Shown here: one piece after another, positions 16,957-26,043 of the stretch
Layout: each line of letters begins with the position of its first letter
Numbering within the stretch: the first letter of the stretch is position 1
Assembly: GCA_902800045.1 (NCBI GenBank)
Contig: CADCCZ010000005.1
Span: 1-64,000 of the forward strand
Length of the DNA: 64,000 bases
Reading direction: 5' to 3'
From: an uncultured Bacteroidia bacterium
Lineage (GTDB): Bacteria > Bacteroidota > Bacteroidia > Bacteroidales > ML635J-15
The notes under the pieces: generated by a model
Told to the model about the DNA's origin: nothing
Database searches by the model: none
The model's input: the letters and a program-made list of their open reading frames with translations, nothing else
Program-made: the position numbers and the translations under genes

Positions 16957-18327
16957 CTATTTCAAAAACATCCTTATAAGTTTGTCTTTCCAGCTTGCGT
17001 ACGGTTGGTAGCGCATCGAGATGTCGAGCCAGGTGTATTTCTTTACCACCGACTTGGCGTGGCTGAATGTCTCGAAAGTCTTCTTGCCGTGGTAACTGCC
17101 CATTCCGCTGTTGCCAACGCCGCCAAACGGCAGATTGTTGGTGGCAATGTGGATGATGGTGTCGTTTACGCAGCCTCCACCAAATGGAACCTCGCGCAAA
17201 AACTGCTTTTCGACCTTTCTGTCGCTGGTGAAAAGGTACAATGCCAATGGTTTAGGTCTATTCCTGATGAAATCGGCTGCCTCGTTTGTGTTGGCGACGG
17301 TAATTATTGGCAATACAGGACCGAAAATTTCTTCCTGCATAACGGCATCGTCGGGCGTAACATTGTCGAGAATAGTAGGTTCAATCTGCAAAGTCTCTTG
17401 TTTCAATCGTCCGCCATAAACGACTTTTTCCTTTGTTATCAAACCCGAAACTCTGTCGAAATGCTTCTGGTTCACCATCTTGCCGTAGTCCTTGTTGGCT
17501 AGGATGTCCTTACCGTACATTTTTGTGGTTTCTTCTTTCAGCAGACTTACAAATTCGTCGTGTACCGACTTTTCGACCAGCACATAGTCGGGAGCAATGC
17601 ACGTCTGTCCGCAGTTGAGGAACTTTCCGAAAGTTATCCGTCGTGCTGCTATGCGCAAGTTGGCGGTGTGGTCGATTATGCATGGCGATTTTCCGCCAAG
17701 CTCGAGTGTTACGGGTGTGAGGTGCTTCGAAGCCTTTTCCATCACCAGTTTTCCGACGGTTACGCCGCCTGTGAAGAATATGTAGTCGAACTTCTGTTCC
17801 AGAAGGTCGGCATTTTCGGCACGACCGCCAGTTACAACCGTAACATATTCAGGACTAAATGTTTCGGAAATAAGTTGGTGCATAACCTTTGATGTTTCGG
17901 GCGAGTATGCCGACGGTTTCACGACGGCGCAGTTTCCTGCCGCAATTGCTCCGATGAGCGGTTCAAGCGTAAGCAGTACAGGATAGTTCCACGGCGACAT
18001 TATCAGCACCACTCCGTAAGGTTCCTGCACAATCATGCTCTTGGCGTGGAAGTTGGTGAGCGGCGTACATTTGCGCTTTGTCCGTGCCCACGAGCGCAGG
18101 TGTTTCCTGAAGTGCGTTATTTCGGATAAGGTAAGGCCAACTTCGCACATGAACGATTCTGATGCCGACTTGCCGAGGTCCTGCTTTATTGCGTCGAGCA
18201 GTTCGGTTTCGTGTTTCTTTATCGATGCTTTCAACTTGTCGAGAGCTTCGAGCCTATATTTTATGTCGAATGTTTTGCCTGTTGAGAAGTATCTTCTCTG
18301 TGCGTCAACTATTTGTTCTATATTCAT
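16957..18327 (-). CDS. NAD(P)-dependent aldehyde dehydrogenase
   Basis: The 456-aa product is a short (class 3 / AlkH-like) aldehyde dehydrogenase. The N-terminal extension of class 1/2 enzymes is absent. MSPWNYP starts the cofactor domain, TLELGGKSP contains the general-base Glu (near residue 208), and GKFLNCGQTCIAPDY holds the catalytic Cys (near residue 242). The C-terminal helix WLDISMRYQPYASWKDKLIRMFLK resembles the C-terminal segment of class 3 enzymes. It oxidises aldehydes to acids. An iron alcohol dehydrogenase gene lies immediately upstream on the same strand, suggesting a linked alcohol-aldehyde-acid conversion, though a repeat and a separate promoter sit between them. Confidence 0.93.
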   Translation of the reverse strand: MNIEQIVDAQRRYFSTGKTFDIKYRLEALDKLKASIKKHETELLDAIKQDLGKSASESFMCEVGLTLSEITHFRKHLRSWARTKRKCTPLTNFHAKSMIVQEPYGVVLIMSPWNYPVLLTLEPLIGAIAAGNCAVVKPSAYSPETSKVMHQLISETFSPEYVTVVTGGRAENADLLEQKFDYIFFTGGVTVGKLVMEKASKHLTPVTLELGGKSPCIIDHTANLRIAARRITFGKFLNCGQTCIAPDYVLVEKSVHDEFVSLLKEETTKMYGKDILANKDYGKMVNQKHFDRVSGLITKEKVVYGGRLKQETLQIEPTILDNVTPDDAVMQEEIFGPVLPIITVANTNEAADFIRNRPKPLALYLFTSDRKVEKQFLREVPFGGGCVNDTIIHIATNNLPFGGVGNSGMGSYHGKKTFETFSHAKSVVKKYTWLDISMRYQPYASWKDKLIRMFLK

Positions 18328-18344
18328 AGCTTATGTTTTGTTTG

Positions 18345-18352
18345 CAAAGTTA
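18345..18352 (-). promoter_or_regulatory. -7 element TAACTTTG before the aldehyde dehydrogenase gene
   Basis: Matches TAnnTTTG on the minus strand, about 18 bp from the ATG and just beyond the edge of the repeat at 18376. It suggests the gene has its own promoter. Confidence 0.5.
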
Positions 18353-18375
18353 GTTTAAAATTGTTATTTATAGTC

Positions 18376-18556
18376 GTCATTTCGGAAGTTAGTCGAAACA
18401 CGCGATGCGGAATGGGGAGCGTTGTGAAGACTGCTATCCGAAATCTCCTTTGTGTACCAATGGGAGATTATTCGCCTTTGGCTCATGAGAAAGTTCCGCA
18501 TAAACGAACTCGCAAGCAACGTTCCTTATGCTGCTCGTTCAGTTTTGCGGAATGAC
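18376..18556 (+). repeat. Dispersed MITE-like repeat, copy 3
   Basis: Starts GTCATTTCGGAAGTTAGTC and ends TTGCGGAATGAC. It has the core CACGCGATGCGGAATGGGG and the distal AAACGAACTCGCAAGCAACG segment. It lies between two genes transcribed in the same direction (both minus), so it is not confined to convergent gaps. Confidence 0.75.
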
Positions 18557-18564
18557 TGTTCTTT

Positions 18565-19773
18565 TTACGCATTCCCCACCATTCCAAGATGATACAATTT
18601 TTCCAATTCCTTCTTGTCCATAAGCCTTGGCACAGGGTATGTCGGGTTTGCTTCGGCATCGGCGTAGGCTGCCATTTCTGGAATATCCTCGTCACGTATG
18701 TCGTTTAGAGTGCGCGGAATACCCATCTTGTCGTTCATTTCCTGAATCCAGGCTATGAAGAGTTTAGCGGTTTCCTCGTCGCTGCGACCTTCGTCGATAA
18801 CACCCGACTTGCGAGCCAATCGTGCTAATTTTTTGTAAACGCAGTCGCCGTATTCGCGCAAGATTATCGGCATAAGTACCGAGTTGGCAAGTCCGTGCGG
18901 TGTTCCATATTTTCCACCTAGCGAATGTGCAACTGCGTGGATATAACCAACATAGCTCATCGAGAAGGCCAATCCTGCGCGGAACGAAGCTTCGAGCATA
19001 TTCTGACGAGCCTCAGCATCATTGCCATTGGTGTAAGCGCGATATAAATATTTGTGTATCAGCTGTGTCGCTTTTTCTGCATTGGCCGCCGAGGTTTTGT
19101 TTAGCGAACCTCCAATGTATGCTTCAACGGCGTGTGTTAGCGCGTCCATGCCAGTTGTGGATGTCATTTTCTGCGGCAGTCCTGTTGTAAGCGTATAGTC
19201 GTGGATAGCGTACGGCGGAATTAAGCAGAAGTCGCTGATTGGATATTTGTAATTCTTTTTGCTGTCGGTGATTACGGTTGTTACGGTTGCTTCGCTGCCA
19301 GTTCCTGCCGTGGTAGGAATTGCGATTATTGTCGGCAACTTCTTGTGTACTTTCAGAATTCCGCGCATCTGTGGAATTTGCTTGTTTGGACGAGCAATTC
19401 GTGCGGCGGCACCTTTGGCGCAGTCCATTGCCGAACCTCCGCCCAGCGATACAAAACCTTGTGCACCTTTTTCCAAGTATAGTTTCCTTACGGCCTCAAC
19501 ATTATCGATGGTTGGGTTTGGTACGGTGTCGGCGTATGTCGTGAAATTGATTCCAGCACCAGACAGCACATCTTCGATACGCTTTGCCATGCCAGCCTTG
19601 ACTAGTCCTTGGTCGGTAACGAAAATTACATTGTTGATATTGTTTTTGCGTAGAATCTCGGGTATGTCGTTAATGCTTTGCTTAACGACAGGGTCTTTGT
19701 AAGGCAGGAGCGGCTGTGCAATGTGAAATGCGCACTGGTAAGTCCTGCACCATGCTTTTCTCAAAATATTCAT
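18565..19773 (-). CDS. Iron-containing alcohol dehydrogenase
   Basis: The 402-aa product is a group III alcohol dehydrogenase. The nucleotide-binding loop is GGGSAMDCAKGAA (near residue 100). The metal-binding region contains TTAGTGSEATVTTV, GMDALTHAVEAYIG and the two His sites in AVAHSLGGKYGTPHGLAN, which match the family's HxxxH...H iron ligands. The enzyme interconverts alcohols and aldehydes with NAD(P)H. It precedes the aldehyde dehydrogenase gene on the same strand and probably feeds it. The ATG at 19773 is chosen; the longer frame would start with TTG. Confidence 0.93.
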   Translation of the reverse strand: MNILRKAWCRTYQCAFHIAQPLLPYKDPVVKQSINDIPEILRKNNINNVIFVTDQGLVKAGMAKRIEDVLSGAGINFTTYADTVPNPTIDNVEAVRKLYLEKGAQGFVSLGGGSAMDCAKGAAARIARPNKQIPQMRGILKVHKKLPTIIAIPTTAGTGSEATVTTVITDSKKNYKYPISDFCLIPPYAIHDYTLTTGLPQKMTSTTGMDALTHAVEAYIGGSLNKTSAANAEKATQLIHKYLYRAYTNGNDAEARQNMLEASFRAGLAFSMSYVGYIHAVAHSLGGKYGTPHGLANSVLMPIILREYGDCVYKKLARLARKSGVIDEGRSDEETAKLFIAWIQEMNDKMGIPRTLNDIRDEDIPEMAAYADAEANPTYPVPRLMDKKELEKLYHLGMVGNA

Positions 19774-20050
19774 CTCTTCTTTCCTTTTCAAAAAATTGCC
19801 GCAAAGGAACAGCTTGTTTCTGAGTTGGGATTAAAAATGTGGCAAAGCCTTGCTATTGGTGGGTGTTTGCTTGATTTTAGGGGTGAAAATCTTCCCCGTG
19901 GGGTGAAATTTTTCTGGTGGGACGATTGGAATGGGCGTTGTGGGACGAAAAACAATGATATATTTAATTATTATTGTACGCTAGAATGGCTCATTCTACA
20001 TTGTGTTGTCGTTGCACGTAACGACTCTACAATGAATATTGGAATGGGGT

Positions 20051-21130
20051 TTATTTTGTTCGGTATAAATCTAAATACGTCGGCAGGTGGTCGCTGTATC
20101 CGCCTTGGTACTTGTATCCTACATAGGTGCGGAAAACTTGCTTTCCAGTGTAGCCTTCATCGGGAACGAGCATAAAGTCGGGATTGTAGATGTGGGCATC
20201 GTCGATGGTGGTATGAATGGTGTTTGCCGTGTCGAGCAGCGCACCCGAGACTATTATCTGGTCGAGGATTCCCCACTGTCCGTGATACTTGTGTGTACCT
20301 TGCTTCTTTATTTCCTGCAGGTAGTACGACAGGTTATAAAGCTTGTCGCTGCTTATCTTGTCGTATTCGGTCTGGGTTTTCAGGACCTCCATCAAGCTCT
20401 TGTCGGTTGGATAGTCGTTGAGGTCGCCTACGATAACGATATTAGCATTCTTGTCGGTCTTGAATATCGAGTCGGTGGCATGCTTTACGAGTCCAGCCAC
20501 AAACATTCTTTTCTGCTCGGTCTCCTTTTGTCCGCCCCAACGCGAAGGCCAGTGATTTACAAATACATGCAAGGTGTCGTTCTGGTTTGTCCTACCTTTT
20601 ACATAAAGGATGTCGCGGGTTGTTCCACTGCCTATGTTCGAGGGGTATTTCACAGGAATGAAATTCTCGGAAATCGGGGTGAAGAACTTCTTGCGGTACA
20701 TTAGAGCTACGTCAATGCCACGGGCATCGGGCGATTCCTTGTGTATTATGCGGTAATCCGATTTGCTTAACGGTGTCCTGTATATCAGGTCTTCGACAAC
20801 CTTGCGGTTCTCGATTTCGCTAAGTGCAACAATCTGAGGCAACTCCCATCCACCTGCACCTATTATTACTTTCGAAAGATTGCTGAGCTTGTCCTTGTAA
20901 CGATATGCATTCCAGAACTTTGCGCCTTGCGGAGTAAACTCGTCGTCGTTTTTCTCCGGGTCGTTTATTGTATCGAAAAGGTTTTCGGTATTGAAGAACA
21001 TTATCCTATACGAATCGCGCACAAGTTGCTCGTTGAACTTGTCTTCGGTACTGTCCTTGCCTGTCTTGCACGAAAATGCAAGCACAATTGCAACGGCAAT
21101 GATTGATGCGATTATGGTTAACTTCCTCAT
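20051..21130 (-). CDS. Endonuclease/exonuclease/phosphatase-family lipoprotein
   Basis: The 359-aa product has a short lipoprotein signal (MRKLTIIASIIAVAIVLAFSC, lipobox AFSC). The EEP fold follows: FFNTENLFDTIN, IVALSEIENRKVVEDLI (catalytic Glu), VFVNHWPSRWGG, IVIVGDLNDYPTD and the final GGYSDHLPTYLDL with the catalytic Asp-His. In related proteins this fold cleaves DNA or phosphoester lipids/sugars; in Bacteroidota such lipoproteins are common and unassigned. The start is chosen so that ATG overlaps the upstream TGA (ATGA), implying translational coupling. It is the last gene of the likely three-gene surface operon beginning at 25225. Confidence 0.88.
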   Translation of the reverse strand: MRKLTIIASIIAVAIVLAFSCKTGKDSTEDKFNEQLVRDSYRIMFFNTENLFDTINDPEKNDDEFTPQGAKFWNAYRYKDKLSNLSKVIIGAGGWELPQIVALSEIENRKVVEDLIYRTPLSKSDYRIIHKESPDARGIDVALMYRKKFFTPISENFIPVKYPSNIGSGTTRDILYVKGRTNQNDTLHVFVNHWPSRWGGQKETEQKRMFVAGLVKHATDSIFKTDKNANIVIVGDLNDYPTDKSLMEVLKTQTEYDKISSDKLYNLSYYLQEIKKQGTHKYHGQWGILDQIIVSGALLDTANTIHTTIDDAHIYNPDFMLVPDEGYTGKQVFRTYVGYKYQGGYSDHLPTYLDLYRTK

Positions 21131-22644
21131 TTCCATCTGAAAAATTTTGATTCCGTTTCTTCGGGAACGTATTCGTAAGCGCCAATGTCGGGCTTGCCAT
21201 CAAAAGTAATTCTGTTGGTGCCGTCGTGGTCGATAGGAAATATTTCCGAAATCGATGTTTTGGCCCTATCTCTTGCTGCCGAAACTTCTAATATATTATA
21301 TAGGTATGGTTTTACCGTTGACGAGAATTTCGGATCCTCGTTGAAAATGTTGTCAACGAAGGAACTTGGTGCCGACTGAACAAGTTCGGAATTGTCTTCA
21401 TACTTAATCAGGCAGTTTTCGAAAAGCACATTTGCCGATGCTCCGCTAACAAAATCGAAACCGACTTCTTTCTTGTTGTATCCGTATATTATGCAGTTTG
21501 CAAAATATGCTCCTATAAGGTCGCGGTACGAAGTTTGTGTATTTCCGTTTGCATCGCGATAGGTGTAGTAGTTGTTGAGCGAAAGCTGCGGAGTTTGGCG
21601 TACTCCTACCGAGTAGTTTGCCATTGTGCAGTGAACGAACGAATATTGTCCACCTATCCAGCAGGCTACCGTATATTGCGAACTATTTGCGAATACGCAA
21701 TTTTCGGCTTCAATATGAGCGCCAAGGGCATAAAGGCAGGCAATCTTAGCGTTTTCGATGTTGGTATTCTTCATCTTCAATGTTGGTGTGCCTGGAGTTA
21801 CAACCGAATCGACCTGCACGCCAATGAGAGCGTTTGTTATGTCGGTATTGTTCATTTCATTGTAACGCGAGCCGGCGAGCAGGTGAATTCCGCCATAAAC
21901 GCCACGAGTATTTCCCGCATCGTCCTGCAAATATGAGCCCCATTGACCTGGTGTGTAGCGGTAGTATTCCTCGAGACGGTCACCGGTGAAAGTTACACGG
22001 TTGTCGATTTCGCCAAGCGATTTCAGCGTGCCTTTGACAAAGAGGCTCGATTTGTTGTGGAAATAAACCTTCGCTCCAGGCATTACGGTAAGGGTTACCA
22101 TTGTATCGACCATGGCCGAGTTGTATATAAGCACCGGCTTGTCGGCATTCCATGTAGTGTCCTGTGTTATCATGCGACCGCTCAGGAGGGTTACATTCTG
22201 ACCGAATGCCACAAGGTCGACATCCTGCATGTTTCCGTTCGATTCGAAAATGATAGAATCCTGTTCAACCATGTCGTCGGTTCCTGGATTTATTGTTACT
22301 TCCACGAAAATGAAAATAGAATCGCCAGGTGCAAGCGTGTAGTTTTCGAGACGGAAATTCTTTTCGGCATGGTTGCCATCGATATTGAGCCTATATTTCG
22401 AAGAGCTTCCGCGTCCGAGATAAATTCTATCGATGTTTATCGATTTGTTTTTATTAGAATTCTTAACTATAAGATATTTGGTTGTGCTGCCGATTCCTGT
22501 AAAAATTGTATCGAACTGAACTGTATCGGACGAGAATAGGAGTTTGTCGGCAGGATCCTTTGTGAATATGTCCTTACGGCACGAAGACAAAAACGCCGAT
22601 GTTACCATCAGCGCAAATATTAATATTGTCAAAATTCTGTTCAT
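21127..22644 (-). CDS. Outer-membrane lipoprotein with beta-helix repeats
   Basis: The 505-aa product has a lipoprotein signal (lipobox FLSSC, Cys near residue 22). Residues about 40-150 form an Ig-like domain (FDTIFTGIGSTTKYLIVKN; PGDSIFIFVEV), and residues about 170-440 look like a right-handed parallel beta-helix with short repeated strands (LKMKNTNIENAKI, HIEAENCVFAN, VLFENCLIKYED). The end reads DGKPDIGAYEYVPEE, a common end of such proteins. This is a conserved Bacteroidota surface lipoprotein type; the ligand is unknown. It starts 34 bp after the CHU_C gene stop and its TGA overlaps the next ATG, so the three genes are likely one operon. Confidence 0.82.
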   Translation of the reverse strand: MNRILTILIFALMVTSAFLSSCRKDIFTKDPADKLLFSSDTVQFDTIFTGIGSTTKYLIVKNSNKNKSINIDRIYLGRGSSSKYRLNIDGNHAEKNFRLENYTLAPGDSIFIFVEVTINPGTDDMVEQDSIIFESNGNMQDVDLVAFGQNVTLLSGRMITQDTTWNADKPVLIYNSAMVDTMVTLTVMPGAKVYFHNKSSLFVKGTLKSLGEIDNRVTFTGDRLEEYYRYTPGQWGSYLQDDAGNTRGVYGGIHLLAGSRYNEMNNTDITNALIGVQVDSVVTPGTPTLKMKNTNIENAKIACLYALGAHIEAENCVFANSSQYTVACWIGGQYSFVHCTMANYSVGVRQTPQLSLNNYYTYRDANGNTQTSYRDLIGAYFANCIIYGYNKKEVGFDFVSGASANVLFENCLIKYEDNSELVQSAPSSFVDNIFNEDPKFSSTVKPYLYNILEVSAARDRAKTSISEIFPIDHDGTNRITFDGKPDIGAYEYVPEETESKFFRWK

Positions 22645-22678
22645 GCAGATAAAACGTAATTTTTGCTATGGTATTGCA

Positions 22679-25225
22679 TTACTTAAGCAAAAATACAGTT
22701 CCTTTCATTTCATGAGGTTTTCCTGTAAAGTCCTGGAATTTGCACACCCAGTTGTAAGCACCAGTTGGGGCAATTCTATCGCCTTTTGCCACATCGCCTT
22801 CGTTTGTACCGTCCCAGCCCATATTTTGAGGTGTTTCCATATCGAACTTAGTGGACCTGAACATTCTTTCGCCCCAACGGTTGTATACCAGAAGCAAGAA
22901 GTGGTCCTTGTCGATACCATTACCGCTTATGTAGAAATAATCGTTGTCGCCATCGCCATTAGGAGTGAATGCTGTAGGCGCATAGAAAGTAAACATGTCG
23001 GTAATCCTAAGTTTCTTGTAAGCGGTGTCGACGCACTGATGTTCGTTTCGAGCGACAAGCATTGCCGTGTATTCGCCAGCACTTGAGTATGAGTGGATTT
23101 GAGTTTCGTTAGTCCAGAAACTTGTGTTTCCATCGCCGAAATCCCATAGGCAGGTTGTTGCACCTTCGGTGTAGTTTATGAATTTGATTTCGTTGTCGAG
23201 CAAGTTTGTTACATCAGGGTCGACGGAGAATTCAGCCCTTGGGACATCATGAATTATTATCATGTTGTTCTTTGTCTTTGTATTGATGCAGCCGTAGCTT
23301 GATGTTATTGTCAGCGATACATTGTACGAACCGGTCTCGTCGAATGTCTGCCTTGGATTTTTTGCAGTTGATGTCATCTCGTCGCCGAAATCCCAGAAAT
23401 ATGTCTGCTCTATGCTATCGGGCGAAATTTCGTAGAACTGGAAAGTTCCCGGAGGACACGACTTCGACTTATCAGAATAAAAACCTACATCGGGCAGCGG
23501 ATGAACTAGGGCGTAAACCGAGTCGGTTGCTGTTGGCGAACCGCAGGCATCGCTTACGGTAAACCTATAGAACCTTGATTCTGGCGGATATAGGTTGTAT
23601 GGAGTTGTTATCACGCCAAAGTCTTCGGATGTCAGCCTATACGGGCCGCCATTTCCGCCAGTTATTTCGACGTTGAAGCTTATGCTCTCGCCCTTGCACA
23701 CCTCATCGTTTTCCTGAGTTACCGAAACGATTTGGATAGGAGGATTAACATTGACGGTCATTTGCTTAGGTGCGACTGTACATCCGTTTACATCGGTCAC
23801 ATTCAATGTGTATGTTTCGCTTGTTGTTGGCGACGCTGTGAAATTATGTCCGTACCACACGAAATTGTCGGGACCTGTCCATACGAATTCGTACGGGCCA
23901 GAGCCGCCAGTTGCGTTAGCATACGAGTGGAATGTTTCGCCTATGCATATTGTTCCGCCATTGGGTATAGGTTCGGTGACATAAATAGCTTCGGGCTGGT
24001 CGACAAACGCAGAAGCAGTCTGAGTACATCCGTTGGCATCGGTTACGACTACGGTATGCCATCCTGCACCAATGGAAACATGGGCATCGGTTTGTCCGTC
24101 GTCCCAAAGGTAGTTGTACTCTCCACCAGCCAAAGGCACACCGCCTACGACATCGGCCTGAGCGAAACCATCGGCATATCCGAAGCAAGTTGCCGGACCA
24201 GAAAGCGTTGCGACATACATTGTATCGGGTTCGGTTATTACAAACGAGGTTGCGCCAGTACATTCGTACAAGTCGGTAAGGCTAACAGTGTAGCTTCCCG
24301 GACATAAGTTCTCGATATAGTCGGTTGTGCTCTCCCACGAATATGTAAACGGAGGGATACCGCCCTGAATAGTTATTGTTGCCGAGCCAGAACAAGTTCC
24401 GTGGCAACTTATGTCCTGAGCGTTAGCCGTTATTGTTATTGGCTGGCTTACAATGACTGTAGTTGTCTGCGGATTGTTGGTGCAGCCGTTATTGTCGGTA
24501 ACGGTTACAGAATATGAAGTTGTCTCGTCGGGCGAAACGATTCTGTTCGAGATTGCAGAAGCACCGTCGTTCCACAAGTAGCTGTATGGAGGTGTGCCGC
24601 CAGTAGCGTTTACCGCTATCGAAGCTTCGGCTCCATGGCATATTCCTTGATTCGGAGTAATTGTGTAAAGGAATCTCGGCGGCTCGACAACAGATGCTGT
24701 TGCTCTTGCCGTACACTGGTTTTCGTCGGTAACAGTTACAGAATAGGTGCCAGGAATCAAGTTCGACACCGTCGGCGTATGCATGGTTGTCGACCAACTG
24801 TATGTAAACGGAGCAGTTCCTCCTGTTACGTTTGCAGTCATTGTTCCGTCGTTTCGTCCATAACAGGTCACATCGGTCTTGCTAAGGGTTACATTTACAG
24901 CAGGAGCAGGAAGAATCTGGAAAGTTTGTGATAACGAACATGCGTTGTAAGTATCGGTTACGGTTACCGAATATGTACCTGGACTATATATTGGCACAAC
25001 CTGCGAAATGGCTCCGGTTGACCATTCAAACCAGTAAGCACCGCCTCCATGCACGATGTTTACCATAGACGTCGACTCGGCTCCGTCGCACAACACATCG
25101 GAATGCGTGACGGTATATTCCAGTTCAGAAGCGTCACAAATACGCCTCACTGGCTGTTGGGAATTTGCATAACTTGCTATCAGACAGCAAATTACCACAA
25201 ATAATATATTGGTTAACTTCTTCAT
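22679..25225 (-). CDS. T9SS type B surface protein with SprB and PKD repeats
   Basis: The 848-aa product has a signal peptide (cleavage near YANSQ), then about six SprB-type repeats (about 30-480). Each repeat has phrases such as TCYG, GGTAPFTYSWS, IPGTYSVTVTDENQCT. A PKD-type region follows (about 575-760: YFWDFGDEMTS, TCLWDFGDGNTS, GSYNVSLTI). The last 85 residues are a gliding-motility C-terminal (CHU_C, type B sorting) domain: FYAPTAFTPNGDGDND, LLVYNRWGERMF, WDGTNEG, PTGAYNWVCKF. This directs secretion through the type IX system to the cell surface. SprB repeats are known from a gliding adhesin of Flavobacterium. It heads an operon with two lipoprotein genes. Confidence 0.93.
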   Translation of the reverse strand: MKKLTNILFVVICCLIASYANSQQPVRRICDASELEYTVTHSDVLCDGAESTSMVNIVHGGGAYWFEWSTGAISQVVPIYSPGTYSVTVTDTYNACSLSQTFQILPAPAVNVTLSKTDVTCYGRNDGTMTANVTGGTAPFTYSWSTTMHTPTVSNLIPGTYSVTVTDENQCTARATASVVEPPRFLYTITPNQGICHGAEASIAVNATGGTPPYSYLWNDGASAISNRIVSPDETTSYSVTVTDNNGCTNNPQTTTVIVSQPITITANAQDISCHGTCSGSATITIQGGIPPFTYSWESTTDYIENLCPGSYTVSLTDLYECTGATSFVITEPDTMYVATLSGPATCFGYADGFAQADVVGGVPLAGGEYNYLWDDGQTDAHVSIGAGWHTVVVTDANGCTQTASAFVDQPEAIYVTEPIPNGGTICIGETFHSYANATGGSGPYEFVWTGPDNFVWYGHNFTASPTTSETYTLNVTDVNGCTVAPKQMTVNVNPPIQIVSVTQENDEVCKGESISFNVEITGGNGGPYRLTSEDFGVITTPYNLYPPESRFYRFTVSDACGSPTATDSVYALVHPLPDVGFYSDKSKSCPPGTFQFYEISPDSIEQTYFWDFGDEMTSTAKNPRQTFDETGSYNVSLTITSSYGCINTKTKNNMIIIHDVPRAEFSVDPDVTNLLDNEIKFINYTEGATTCLWDFGDGNTSFWTNETQIHSYSSAGEYTAMLVARNEHQCVDTAYKKLRITDMFTFYAPTAFTPNGDGDNDYFYISGNGIDKDHFLLLVYNRWGERMFRSTKFDMETPQNMGWDGTNEGDVAKGDRIAPTGAYNWVCKFQDFTGKPHEMKGTVFLLK

Positions 25226-25260
25226 GTTTTCAAAAGTAAAGTTACACTTATATTAGTGAG

Positions 25261-25268
25261 CAAACATA
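25261..25268 (-). promoter_or_regulatory. -7 element TATGTTTG before the CHU_C gene
   Basis: Matches TAnnTTTG on the minus strand, about 36 bp upstream of the ATG. A long A/T-rich tract lies in the -33 area. Confidence 0.5.
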
Positions 25269-25422
25269 CAATTTTTTTTTGAAACAAAAAACAAAAAAAA
25301 GCAAAAATATTGTGCACTAATTCTTTATCTAATAACGTAAACGCACAAAAAAGGTTGCCTGTATCATTTAAAACAAGCTAGCAAAATTTACAAATGTATA
25401 TATATCAATGAATTACTTTTGA

Positions 25423-25917
25423 TTATTTTTTTAGTTCGGCAAATTTCTTCAACGATATTTCGTCGAGTCTTTGCACGGTCCACTCGTCCATAGGCACTGC
25501 TCCAATCGACCTGTAAACATTCAACGCAGGCTTGTTCCAGTCGAGGCATATCCATTCCATACGACCGCAGTTGCGTTCCACTGCAATTTCTGCAAGATGC
25601 TTCAGCAATGCTTTTCCGTAACCAAGGCCTCGTTTTTCGGGTATAACAAACAAATCCTCAACATATAAGCCTTTGCGACCGACAAATGTCGAGAAGTTGT
25701 GGAAGAAAAGAGCAAAACCGACAATACACCCGCCCTCTTCGGCAAAAACGACTTCGGCAGCCTTTTCCACAAAAATCGAGTTGTAAATTGTCTGTTCGTC
25801 GGCAATTACTTCGTCCAAGCATTTTTCGTAATCAGCCAGTCTCTTTATCATTTCGAGAATTGTTCCTTCTTCGCCAACTACGGCCTGTCTTATGCGGAAA
25901 TTTTGTGATTGTACCAT
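25423..25917 (-). CDS. GNAT N-acetyltransferase (diamine/thialysine acetyltransferase-like)
   Basis: The 164-aa product is a single GNAT domain. The acetyl-CoA loop is VIPEKRGLGYGKALLKHLAEIA (seen as IPEKRGLGYGKAL near residue 95). The phrases LADYEKCLDEV near the start, HNFSTFVGRKGLYVEDLFV in the middle and LDWNKPALNVYRSIGA near the end closely follow the spermidine/spermine (SSAT/SAT2) and thialysine acetyltransferase subgroup. It acetylates a small amine using acetyl-CoA in the cytoplasm; the substrate is inferred. It is divergent from the glycosyltransferase gene at 26044. Confidence 0.88.
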   Translation of the reverse strand: MVQSQNFRIRQAVVGEEGTILEMIKRLADYEKCLDEVIADEQTIYNSIFVEKAAEVVFAEEGGCIVGFALFFHNFSTFVGRKGLYVEDLFVIPEKRGLGYGKALLKHLAEIAVERNCGRMEWICLDWNKPALNVYRSIGAVPMDEWTVQRLDEISLKKFAELKK

Positions 25918-26028
25918 GTGCGGATATATTTAGATTGCAAATTTAGGCGATTTTTATTATTTACAGATTTTTAACGGCAGATTTTTTTTCAAATCTAAAA
26001 TCGTAATTCGTAAGTCGTAAATATTTCT

Positions 26029-26036
26029 TACATTTG
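26029..26036 (+). promoter_or_regulatory. -7 element TACATTTG before the GT2 gene
   Basis: Matches TAnnTTTG and ends 7 bp before the ATG at 26044, so the transcript would be leaderless or nearly so. Confidence 0.55.
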
Positions 26037-26043
26037 CAGTCCC

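Noticed and set aside
19774..20050. A gene in the gap between the alcohol dehydrogenase and endonuclease-like genes
   Set aside because: Open frames there are short and carry no motif. The gap holds a weak TTCCTTTG element (19802-19809) and the decayed palindrome near 20009.
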